Position numbers and translations under genes: made by a program. Under the pieces are notes generated by a model. The model saw only the letters and a list, made by a program, of their open reading frames with translations. It searched no databases and was not told the origin of the DNA. From Arenicellales bacterium (lineage in GTDB: Bacteria > Pseudomonadota > Gammaproteobacteria > Arenicellales > JAJDZL01), in the NCBI GenBank assembly GCA_958295885.1, contig OY282380.1, positions 1 to 64,000 on the forward strand: 64,000 nucleotides of DNA. The letters are read 5' to 3'. Positions 29,136 to 37,802 of the stretch are shown piece by piece; within the stretch, counting starts at the first letter, position 1, and each line of letters opens with the position of its first letter.

Positions 29136-31379
29136 CTACTGGTTCGTCGATGCCTGAGGTTGATTTCGTTTACGAATCCATTTGTTTCGCGGCTGTTTCG
29201 ATTGGCGCGCATAGGAACGATCAGGACGTTGTTTCTGACGTTGCCTGCTGATGCTGCTGACGATGGCATTGACCGTAGAAGCAATCAGTTCTGCCTGTCG
29301 CAGCACCAGCTGTTCCAGACTGCGGGCCATCACCTTCAGCGCATGCTTGAAATTCACCTGTTTTCTGTCTTCTTCGGGCGCGCCCTGGATTCGATCTTCA
29401 CTGTAGTTGGTGAAGATTCGCGTGAGCGTGATCAGCACAAAGTGCGCATACAGTTCCTGTTTGACGCCACGTTCTGATTTGGCATGAAACTGCTCGATGC
29501 TCAGCCAGGATTTGGAAATCTTGTACATCTCCTCGATGCCCCATCTTTGATGGTACAGATCAGACAGGTCCGAGATGGGATAGCGCACTGGATCCTGCAA
29601 AGTGACCGCGAGCGTGTAGGTGGTGTCGGCATGGGTGTATTTCACCAGTCGCAGTTTCAGCGGCGGACATTTCACCTGCGCATGGCGGCGACGGATGCGA
29701 GTCCGGATTTGCGCGGTTGGCTCAACCTCGATGATCTCATCGGTGCGCTCTGAGTCCATGAACCGGTCCATCGCCACGGTCAGGTTTTTCTGCAGTCGGA
29801 AGACTGCCTCCACACCTTGCAGCCAGTGCGCATGCAGCATCTCGTAGCTGTAATAACCGCGGTCATAGACCACGACGTCGTTTTCGTCCAGCTGCTTCAG
29901 ATGCGTCAGCGCAAGCTTTCGTTCATTGCCATGCGATGCCAGCTCAAAGTCAATTGGAACGCGCGCCTTGAGCTGATACAGGCAGCTCACAAGTCCCTGT
30001 GGATAATGCGCCTTGTCATTGGGCGTGCGATAACCGTTTTTAAGCAGTTTCCGCGGCAGGTTGAGCCGGCTGCCGTCAACCGCATGCAGACGATGTCCCT
30101 GCCACAGAAAGTCCTTTCGCTGCGCTTCGGAGCGCTGCAGAATGCGCTGCTGCAGAACCTTGAAGACCTGCTCATCCAGCTTGGCGCGCGCCCGGCTCAT
30201 GGCGGCCGCAGTGACCGGCTGTGGCTGTGGCAGGCGGATCTCCAAGTCGCGGCACTGCGCCCATAATTCGTACAAACAGGTGGCATAACCCTGTCGATTG
30301 TCAGAAAACACCAGCCGAAAGATGAACAGCATCAACAACATCGTGTCGATCACTCGCCGCCGAACCCGCCACTTTTCATCAAATTCCGCCGCTACTTCCG
30401 AGATTTCGCCGATCAGATGCTGCCACAGCTGCACGAATGAATCCGAACTCGCCAGCGGCTTCGGCATTGCTGCCTGCGCGCGTTTTTTGCGCTTCGCACG
30501 AGCCTTTTCACCGTGCGCTAAAATCTCTCGAAAACCTTCTTCCAAAGGATACACATAGACACCTTTAGGGGTTTTTCCGGAACGCTTCTCGGTGGTGCCC
30601 AGATACTGCCAGTTGGCCGCCCGATAACTGCTTGCCTCAAAGCGCGTCTCATCCACAAACGTCTCAATCAGCACCGGCCGACAGCCATGTTGGCACTGCC
30701 AGTCCTGCGGCAGCTGCCGACACACCAGCGACAAGGCCTTGGAAGCGAGATTTTTCACCCGCACCCACGGAAAGATCAGAAACCGACTGTTGTTGACCGC
30801 CAAGTGCAGATGTTTCTTGTGTTTCTGATCCTGCCAGCCAACCCACACATCCCGACACGGCAGCGCCTTGACTGCATACTGAAACAACAAACAGCCCAGT
30901 TTGCGACCCTGACCGTCAACGATGAAATAACGCAGGTTCGCCCCGATCGGATGCCGGTATCCCAGATAATGATAACGCTCCACCCATTCGTTGAATTCCC
31001 CTGCCTGATCCGCAGAAGTCACCAGCTGCACAGAAAGCGGCATCAGCTCCGACAGCTCCGCCTGCAGCTCCGCCTGTTCTTCGGTGCGCGCCGTCAGCGC
31101 CAGCGGCCTGCTCTTGCCGCGCTTAAGATGCGACTGCTTCGGCGGCAGCTGCACAACGCCCAATTGTTCCAGTTCCTCCAGCAGCAGCAGCGCTGACTGG
31201 TAGCGATTGACACCCTTTGATGTGTGCCAGCCTAAATGCTCACTGATCGTCTGCGCCAGCTCAGTCCGACTCAAATTCTCAAACAGCGAAACTGTCTGTT
31301 GAATCTCACCCAACTGTCTGCGGGTCAAACGATGACCGAAAAATGTCGTTGACTTCAACTTCTTAATGCGCTCATCCAC
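29136..31379 (-). CDS. DUF4338 (DruA-like)-DDE transposase fusion, intact
   Basis: The preferred start is GTG 31377-31379 (DERIKKLKSTTFFGHRLTRR), with AGGAG 7-8 bases upstream. A longer frame to 31430 has no ribosome site. 747 residues. The first 300 or so form a DUF4338 domain, the domain of Druantia DruA: NEWVERYHYLGYRHPIGANL, LHLAVNNSRFLIFP, VLIETFVDETRFEASSYRAA, NWQYLGTTEKRSG. Residues of about 330-700 form an IS4-type DDE transposase: AVDGSRLNLPRK, DENDVVVYDRGYYSYEML and YHQRWGIEEMYKISKSWLSI. It is intact and looks like the working gene of an IS. Whether DUF4338 acts in target choice, DNA binding or defence is unknown. Confidence 0.85.
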   Translation of the reverse strand: MDERIKKLKSTTFFGHRLTRRQLGEIQQTVSLFENLSRTELAQTISEHLGWHTSKGVNRYQSALLLLEELEQLGVVQLPPKQSHLKRGKSRPLALTARTEEQAELQAELSELMPLSVQLVTSADQAGEFNEWVERYHYLGYRHPIGANLRYFIVDGQGRKLGCLLFQYAVKALPCRDVWVGWQDQKHKKHLHLAVNNSRFLIFPWVRVKNLASKALSLVCRQLPQDWQCQHGCRPVLIETFVDETRFEASSYRAANWQYLGTTEKRSGKTPKGVYVYPLEEGFREILAHGEKARAKRKKRAQAAMPKPLASSDSFVQLWQHLIGEISEVAAEFDEKWRVRRRVIDTMLLMLFIFRLVFSDNRQGYATCLYELWAQCRDLEIRLPQPQPVTAAAMSRARAKLDEQVFKVLQQRILQRSEAQRKDFLWQGHRLHAVDGSRLNLPRKLLKNGYRTPNDKAHYPQGLVSCLYQLKARVPIDFELASHGNERKLALTHLKQLDENDVVVYDRGYYSYEMLHAHWLQGVEAVFRLQKNLTVAMDRFMDSERTDEIIEVEPTAQIRTRIRRRHAQVKCPPLKLRLVKYTHADTTYTLAVTLQDPVRYPISDLSDLYHQRWGIEEMYKISKSWLSIEQFHAKSERGVKQELYAHFVLITLTRIFTNYSEDRIQGAPEEDRKQVNFKHALKVMARSLEQLVLRQAELIASTVNAIVSSISRQRQKQRPDRSYARQSKQPRNKWIRKRNQPQASTNQ

Positions 31380-31550
31380 CGCTGATCTCCTGACAAAATG
31401 ATCCTTACCTCTATTTTGACAGTACTGCACAAGAAAGTCAAATGCGGATGTGCAATTTTTTTACATCCCTCGATTTGCCCGCCATATCAATCTGTTGCCA
31501 TCTCTACAAAAAACTGCAAATACACTTATCCTATGTTAATGCCATTGCGT

Positions 31551-31905
31551 GGTACAGTCGGTAAAACAGCGGTGATCGGAGCCAAAGAAAGAGAATCAAA
31601 AAAGGTTAAAGCGAAGGTGATTGAAAACACCAAAAGAAATACTTTGCATGGCTTCATTGAAGGCACTGTCGAAGAAGGTTCAACAGTCAATACAGATGAT
31701 TTCAAAATTTACGAAAAGCTTGAAGGCTATGAACATCGGACTGTACAACATAGCGTAGGTGAATATGTTGAAGGTCAAATTCACATCAATGGTATGGAGT
31801 CGTTTTGGTCAATGCTCAAAAGAGCACACAAAGGCACTTACCACAAAATGAGTAAAAAGCACTTGAATCGTTATGTAGTCGAATTTGCCGAAAATTCCAA
31901 CACAA
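31551..31905 (+). pseudogene. IS1595-family transposase C-terminal fragment
   Basis: The frame reads GTVGKTAVIGAKERESKKVK, HGFIEGTVEEGSTVNTDDFK, HINGMESFWSMLKRAHKGTY and KKHLNRYVVEFAE, the C-terminal half of the same subgroup as 10134-11096, but on the plus strand and diverged. Homology ends near 31905. The zinc ribbon and first catalytic Asp are missing. Confidence 0.85.
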
Positions 31906-31929
31906 ATGTCGATGAATTCGCGCCAATTT

Positions 31930-32296
31930 TATCGCGGTGCCTGCCTGGTGGGAGCAAACCGATCCTGAAGTTCAACTCATGTAGAATAATTGTGGACACC
32001 CACAACTCATCATGCTCAACAAAGAATGCTACCGTCCGCGCATCAGGCACATCCCTCGTCAACTCCGATATTACGTCAGTGCATACAGGAAAGCCGTTCA
32101 TTAAGTCTCTCTAGCCGTGAATGAATAGCACTAGCGGGACCCATGCCCCTTATTGCAGGAAAACTACTTTATATTTGGGAATTCTATGGGACAGTGGCGA
32201 TAAACCATTCTTATTAAATCGAATCAAACAATTAACGATTTACCAACTACCCATATCTGACACAGAATTTTAACCGCCATTGCAGACATTTTCTGG
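31930..32296. other. No gene seen
   Basis: Mixed short frames. The part next to 32297 is the 3' exon flank of the intron. Confidence 0.3.
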
Positions 32297-33045
32297 TGAG
32301 TCAGCCGAGGGAACTGCCCGCTCAGCTGCTCTCAGAACCCAGCGTGAAACTCTCGCTTCACTGGGCTCCCATCATCCAACCGTTGGCTTAATAACAAACG
32401 GTTTTTGTCGTATTCAAAAATTCATCTCCATTATGGATTGATCCCCAAAAACAACTGGATGACCAACTCCCTTCGCTCCAGCACCATTACCGCGCCTTCA
32501 TCACTACTACGAAGTTATCCGCCCCTGTGCCTCGCATCAGTACTCACACTCTTGCAGGTTCTCTGCTTGAGTTTCTCCCTTTGCATCGAGGCGCCAGGTT
32601 CTCACGTTCCACACTGAAGCCTAGTTTAAGTTCACACCTTCTCCATGCCGGATGCCGCCGGGGCAGTAAACAGTTCGCCTCCCAGACTCTTCCCGACGCA
32701 GCAGGCCTTGCTTCGGTTTTGACATCGCCTGGAACTTACGACCGTTCATCAAAGGTTCACTTACGTTCGTCTCCTTAACACTTACCTGACAGGATCAAGT
32801 CCTGCCTTTTCCCTAACGCTCACCACCAAGACTCTTAATCTTCGCAGCTTAGGGCGGTTTGAAGCCTCCTGCTGTAAGACGGCTTCGAGGGGCCTACCCT
32901 CATCTTCAGTGCGACACGCTCAGGAACTGTTACATAACTTCCTGAACTCGTGACACACGCCTGCATGTTATCTATATTCGTAGACTGCCTAAATCGATAT
33001 TACTAGTTTCCCCATTACCTCCCAAATTTTCCTGGTACCCGGCAC
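32297..33045 (-). ncRNA. ORF-less group II intron (about 750 nt)
   Basis: On the minus strand the sequence starts near GTGCCGGGTACCAGG (33045) and runs through structured non-coding domains. It includes CGATTTAGGCAGTCTACGAA and the stretch whose frame reads VVVMKARNGAGAKGV, which normally precedes the reverse-transcriptase gene in introns of this kind. Instead of a reverse transcriptase there is a short joint and then domain V at 32335-32368: exactly 34 nt, beginning GAGCCCAGTGAAGC and ending TTTCACGCTGGGTTC, with the AGC triad and GAGA loop. A domain VI-like hairpin and CTGACTCAC follow. Both exact ends are inferred. It could be spliced in trans by a maturase elsewhere or be a fossil. Confidence 0.7.
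32335..32368 (-). ncRNA. Group II intron domain V
   Basis: A 34-nt helix with 5' arm GAGCCCAG and 3' arm CTGGGTTC, an internal two-nucleotide bulge region, a distal stem GTGAA/TTTCAC, and a GNRA-type loop. This is the catalytic centre of the intron and appears unmutated. Confidence 0.75.
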
Positions 33046-33925
33046 CGGCTGTCTCCTCTCCAGTCTGAAACCAACAATTTTAGCCAAGCCCACGACATAC
33101 TATCTGATGGTCAGATCCGCAGCGACCGAATCTCGCGCGAGGGTCAATGTCATGTGGCAAATTTCGCTAAACCGCAATCTCATCGGTTTCCATGATCTCG
33201 CTGATCGGTCGGTCCGGCTCATGTTTCGCCAGCCACTGCCTTTCAAGGCCCGGTCCATCAACAGACTCGTTTTCGAGGCAGATACACTTTCTACAATTCG
33301 AAATAGCGAATAACTTCCTCAGAAACTTCTCGATTAAGGTCTGGATAATCTTTATCCAAGCCCTATTCATGGAATAGTGCGTTTAGTCCAATAAAGTGGT
33401 TTTGTAAGAAGTTGTTTGACTTCAAAATGTCAATTTTGACTCTCCCGTTACCGACTAAATGTGCATCGCAGAGACAGAAGGCAATCACCTTGAGGGTAGG
33501 TAGATGCACATTCAAAAAGAAGAAAAAATAGGGAATCCATTGAAGACCTTTGAGCGCTGCTGGCACATCGTCGAGCGAATTGCATCAATGCCAATGTCGC
33601 CAATCGCAGTTTGCCCAAACTGCATCTGCCGACTTTCCACTACTCTCGTCGCTCTATTTCCTCAAAGATCTGCCAAAATGAACATTATCTCCTCTGCATT
33701 ATACCCTGTCAGCCTGGTGATCGTTCGAGAATATCCGATTTTATATAAATATAAACAATGATTTAAGAGTTTACCGGACAGACACTACCTCTAAATTGGA
33801 ATGGAGCAAACAGACACGATAAGGTTGCGATGCCTGAACCTGTCTGAATCGTCAACGGCAATGCTCAGCCGGTCAAGACTGAATCAGATAGGTCGAATAG
33901 CTGCCAATTGTTTTAGAATAGCAGC
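33046..33925. other. No recognisable gene
   Basis: Between the intron and the ligase gene, short frames only. A minus-strand piece LENESVDGPGLERQWLAKHE (about 33200-33290) looks protein-like and may be a remnant, but I cannot name it. Confidence 0.3.
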
Positions 33926-33927
33926 TG

Positions 33928-35082
33928 TCAATCAAACGATTCTTCCAGTCCTTCGCGAGTTTCAGCAAGAATCAAATCGACGACATGGTGAAGCGCCTCT
34001 TCGGCTGAGTCGCCCTCTAGTTGTCGCAGTCTGAAGAGATCGACCTGCCGATCTGCGCTGGTACCGTTTCTTACAATGGTCTGAGCATGACGGATTTCGG
34101 ATTCGCAACCTAAATTACGCGCCTCATCCATGAGTTCTTCAATGAGTTTAGCTGTGAAATCGTCAATGTCAATTCGTCCGCTTTCCGACGATGGGTCACC
34201 AAAAAAAGCGAACACACCGTAACGCTGTGCAACCCAACGATTTTCTGCGATCAGCTCAGTTAGCGGCTCTTCTGGAAGTGCACCTTCACGCTCGAGGCGG
34301 GCGAGTCGCTGGATGAGACAGGCGTATAGCGCAGCGATGCATACCGTGTCTTCAATGCGTGGACAGACGTCGCAAATTCGCATCTCAATTGTTGGATAGG
34401 AGTGAGAAGGTCGAATATCCCACCAAAGATCGCTGCCATTGGCAGCAAACTTCATGCGCTGATAATTGGTCAGGAGGCGGTCATAGTCGCTTTTGGAGTA
34501 CAGTGCTCCAGGCACGCCAGTACGCGGCAGGTTGCCAATCAAACTCAATCTGTAGGACTTGAAGCCGGTATCGTGTCCTTCGGTGAACGGTGATGAGGTT
34601 GACAATGCATGCAGTAATGGCAGGTAGCGACGGAGTGCGGTCATGACTGGAATCCGTGTTTCCGCATCACCAAAACCGGCATGAATATGCATTCCTCCCA
34701 CGACAAAGCGCCGTAAGGCCTCCTGAAAAACTATTGCGAAGTCCTCGTACCGCTCCCCTTCAGTTATGGCTCGATCCCTCAGCGAGGCAAGTGGATGGGT
34801 TGACGCAGCCATGGCCGTGGCTCCATACTGCTCGGCCGCCTCTACTACGATTTTTCTAGTTTCACTCAAGGCCTTGCGTAGTTCTGCTATGGAACTGCAG
34901 ACTTTCGTGTTGGTCTCGATCTGCGAGCGTAAAAACTCGCGAACTATCTTGTGTGGACCACTTGTAGTCTTGCAGGCTTCGAATATCTTCTGGTTAGGGT
35001 TGTCGAGAATTTTTCGAGACTCAAGGTCCACCAGAAACAGTTCCTCTTCAACACCGAGGGTGATTGAATTTTCTCCACTCAT
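33928..35082 (-). CDS. ybdK: YbdK-type carboxylate-amine ligase (GCS2 family)
   Basis: 384 residues, normal length. The N-terminus ITLGVEEELFLVDLESRKIL has the metal-binding Glu cluster. HIHAGFGDAETRI and WWDIRPSHSYPTIEMRICDV are the family signatures. It belongs to the glutamate-cysteine ligase 2 superfamily: ATP-dependent formation of a gamma-glutamyl or similar amide bond, with weak glutamate-cysteine ligase activity known for E. coli YbdK. The physiological substrate is unknown. The gene stands alone, intact, between IS-rich stretches, which argues that it is still selected. Confidence 0.9.
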   Translation of the reverse strand: MSGENSITLGVEEELFLVDLESRKILDNPNQKIFEACKTTSGPHKIVREFLRSQIETNTKVCSSIAELRKALSETRKIVVEAAEQYGATAMAASTHPLASLRDRAITEGERYEDFAIVFQEALRRFVVGGMHIHAGFGDAETRIPVMTALRRYLPLLHALSTSSPFTEGHDTGFKSYRLSLIGNLPRTGVPGALYSKSDYDRLLTNYQRMKFAANGSDLWWDIRPSHSYPTIEMRICDVCPRIEDTVCIAALYACLIQRLARLEREGALPEEPLTELIAENRWVAQRYGVFAFFGDPSSESGRIDIDDFTAKLIEELMDEARNLGCESEIRHAQTIVRNGTSADRQVDLFRLRQLEGDSAEEALHHVVDLILAETREGLEESFD

Positions 35083-35184
35083 TTCAACAGCGTTTTCACT
35101 CCAAATTTTTGCGAAATATGCATCTACTCACCCGCCCTACTTTAGGAAGGACGAGATTTTGGGATTGTAGATTGAATTAATTTT

Positions 35185-36330
35185 ATTCAGACCAGTCGAA
35201 CATTTCAACCGCATCAAAGTCCAAACGATCCAGCAGATCATCGGCATCATTAAAGCGACGATCCTCACAGCGTGCACCCGATTTGAGCACCCGAAAATAC
35301 TCTTCAATCACCCAGCGCCGCCTACCCAGTTGTCATGAGTTCAATTTAGACACAAAGCCCCTGAGCACTTGATTCTCACTGGATGAGCCCAGCGGTGTTT
35401 CTTCGACCTGCGAAATTATGGTTCACCGGAGTTGACTTTCCTGAACTTTCTGGTATCGCTGCGGCGTGGCAGCTTCCGAGCCTGACCGCCGGCTAAATCT
35501 ACCACGCTGAGGCTCACATCGCGATTCCATCTTACTGAAATACGCACCGGCCAACTCAAGGTTTCGACACCGTCTGCCTGAAGGTCATTTCAGCCTTCGA
35601 TTTTTGTGCGCACACCCACACTGCAGCGGCCATCGGTTCGGCGGCCGAAACTCGAAGCGCGCCTCTGCAGGGGCAGCGTGTTCCATGATGAACACGACAC
35701 CACGGATCCTGTTTCCAATTGTTTCCAATTGTTTCCAATGCAGTGACCGCCGCGGTCAGCGGTCCTTTCCGCTGCCGCTCATCCCGGATGCAAGGTCTGG
35801 TAGATCTGACCCTCATTCGATAAACTCAGCAGCACTTCCGCCACCTGCGCTATGATCGTCAGGCGGATGCATCCCTTTCAGACCTGCTTGTTTTCGGGCG
35901 GCGGAGCGTATTTGCGATTCGCAAAACCCACCAACTTGGCCATGGAGAGGATCGCACTGCTTAGATCCTTTGGCTCCGGTAACATGTAGTGACGCGCAAA
36001 TCGTGCGAACGCGCAATCTCAAGTTCAAAGAACATCACTTCTATGGGCAGCTCCCAGCAGGACGGCTGGTGTAGCAAACAGGTCATCGACCAGATAGATC
36101 GGACACATAACGGTGCAGGTTTTGGCGAATCCAGCGTTTGCCCGCGTTCAGTTCTCAGTGCGCTTGGTCACTGCCATTGCGTGGTCGGAATCAATTCCGG
36201 GCGCAAAGGCACGACGCGGTTGTGTGCGTCAACCACCGAGGTGGCACATAGCTCGCTACGAAAATAGTCGGTTTTAGCGCGTTTGGTACGGTTGCTGCAC
36301 TGCGGACATCGCATCTTTCTGGAGTGATGA
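35185..36330 (-). pseudogene. Degenerate IS4/IS50-like transposase remnant
   Basis: 35185-35340 on the minus strand encodes RRRWVIEEYFRVLKSGARCE and DDLLDRLDFDAVEMFDWSE, the C-terminal acidic motif of IS4-family transposases. Upstream to about 36330 the sequence breaks into short frames that I take as the rest of the element, without confirmed motifs. A 10-bp unit TGTTTCCAAT is repeated three times at 35711-35740. Confidence 0.55.
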
Positions 36331-36358
36331 AACAGCTTCTAACAGCGCAATCGCACCA

Positions 36359-37792
36359 TTATACCTGAGTTCTGATGAGCTGACCAGGTCGGTTTTCGGT
36401 AGATTCTCCACCAATATAGACAAGATCGCCATTTACAAATACTGCTTCTATGCCATCTGCAGTCTGAATCGGATTTTCGAAATCTGACTTGTCAATGATC
36501 GACTTCGGATCAAAAATGACGAGGTCGGCAGCCATTCCGTTTCTGATGAATCCTCGGTCGGTCAGGCCAAACGTAGACGCTGTATTTCCAGTCATGCGAG
36601 CGACTGCGTCCTCCAGCGGAAACAATCCCTCATCTCGACTGTAGTGCCCGATTACCCGCGGAAATGTCCCCCAGAGTCTTGGATGAGGACGACTGTCACT
36701 GGGAATGCCATCAGAACCAATCATCGCCCCTGGAAAGGTCAGCACCTGGCGCAGATCTTCTTCCTGCATCTGAAAATACACCGCTCCAGCAGGAGAAAGA
36801 ATGTTGATCGCTTCTGTCAAGCTGACTTTCCATTCATCACAAAGGTCATGCAGGTCAGCCCCTGCACATTCGGGATGTGGGTCAGACCAGGTAATCAGAA
36901 TACGCTCTGACTGTCCGACAAACTGCGGTAGCAGAGAAGTTGAGCTCGCAATGTACGGATAGGCGTCAAAATTGAGCTCGACTGTCGCCTGTGCCTCTTG
37001 AATCATGTCCAGAGTCTCTTTCGTTCTGCCCCAGTTCTTTCTTCCAGCTGTTTTGTGGTGAGAAATTACCGTTCGAATTCTTGCCTGCTCCGCAACTCGA
37101 ATCGTTTCTTCAACGGATGCGTCCACTTGATCGCTTTCATTTCTCATATGAGTCGTGTAGACTCCTCCAGCAGCGGCAGCTCGGATTGCGAGCCGAGTCA
37201 CTTCTTCTTCGCTCGCACAGATGGCAGGAGGATATTCCAGTCCGGTGCTCAATCCGCTGAATCCCGCATCCATCGCTTCGTCAACCAATTTTTCCATCTG
37301 CAGCATTTCACGCTTCGTTGCGGCGCGGTCCAGTCGTTCCATAACGCCAACCCGAAGTGTGGAATGCCCTACCAAGATGATGCAGTTCAGCGAAGCTGGA
37401 TTGTCCCTTAGTTCGGTCGCGTAGTCTTTCGCTGATTCAAAGCGATACCACTCGCGGCCGCCCAGCAAGTTCAATGGCTGCGGTGGATCCATCTTTCTCA
37501 AGGGTGCCAGGCTGATGCCGCAGTTGCCGGTGACTACCGTTGTAACTCCCTGACTGATCTTGCATTTCATGTCCGGCGAAGAAAGCAGAACACGATCGTC
37601 ATGCGCATGAGCATCAATGAATCCAGGCGCCACGCATTTGCCTTTCGCGGAAAGTCTCCTGTTGCACGACGCATTTTTCAAATCACCAATGCCGGCAATA
37701 CGACCGTCCTCTACCGCAACATCGGCATTGAATGGTTTCCCGCCCGTACCATCAACGACCAGCCCGCTGCTGATAATCATATCGTAGTGCAT
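36359..37792 (-). CDS. N-acyl-D-amino-acid deacylase (amidohydrolase)
   Basis: 477 residues, the size of D-aminoacylases. Metal-site motifs are present: GFIDAHAHDD (the HxH pair), GNCGISLAP (the bridging Cys typical of this subfamily), TTHMRNE, ISHHKTAG and GSDGIPSDSR (the catalytic Asp). It hydrolyses N-acyl groups or related amide/carbamoyl bonds; the exact substrate cannot be read. It is the last gene of a minus-strand cluster with the corrinoid methyltransferase genes, 10 bases after the RACo gene stop, so it is likely co-transcribed. It may release the methylated amine from an amide, which is an inference. Confidence 0.85.
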   Translation of the reverse strand: MHYDMIISSGLVVDGTGGKPFNADVAVEDGRIAGIGDLKNASCNRRLSAKGKCVAPGFIDAHAHDDRVLLSSPDMKCKISQGVTTVVTGNCGISLAPLRKMDPPQPLNLLGGREWYRFESAKDYATELRDNPASLNCIILVGHSTLRVGVMERLDRAATKREMLQMEKLVDEAMDAGFSGLSTGLEYPPAICASEEEVTRLAIRAAAAGGVYTTHMRNESDQVDASVEETIRVAEQARIRTVISHHKTAGRKNWGRTKETLDMIQEAQATVELNFDAYPYIASSTSLLPQFVGQSERILITWSDPHPECAGADLHDLCDEWKVSLTEAINILSPAGAVYFQMQEEDLRQVLTFPGAMIGSDGIPSDSRPHPRLWGTFPRVIGHYSRDEGLFPLEDAVARMTGNTASTFGLTDRGFIRNGMAADLVIFDPKSIIDKSDFENPIQTADGIEAVFVNGDLVYIGGESTENRPGQLIRTQV

Positions 37793-37802
37793 TGAGCTGG
37801 CT

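Noticed and set aside
32405..32778. Plus-strand proteins in the 32.4-32.8 kb region
   Set aside because: They are antisense to the group II intron domains.
35711..35740. Triplicated 10-bp unit TGTTTCCAAT as a CRISPR or functional repeat
   Set aside because: Three short units without spacers in a decayed transposase; a simple tandem repeat.
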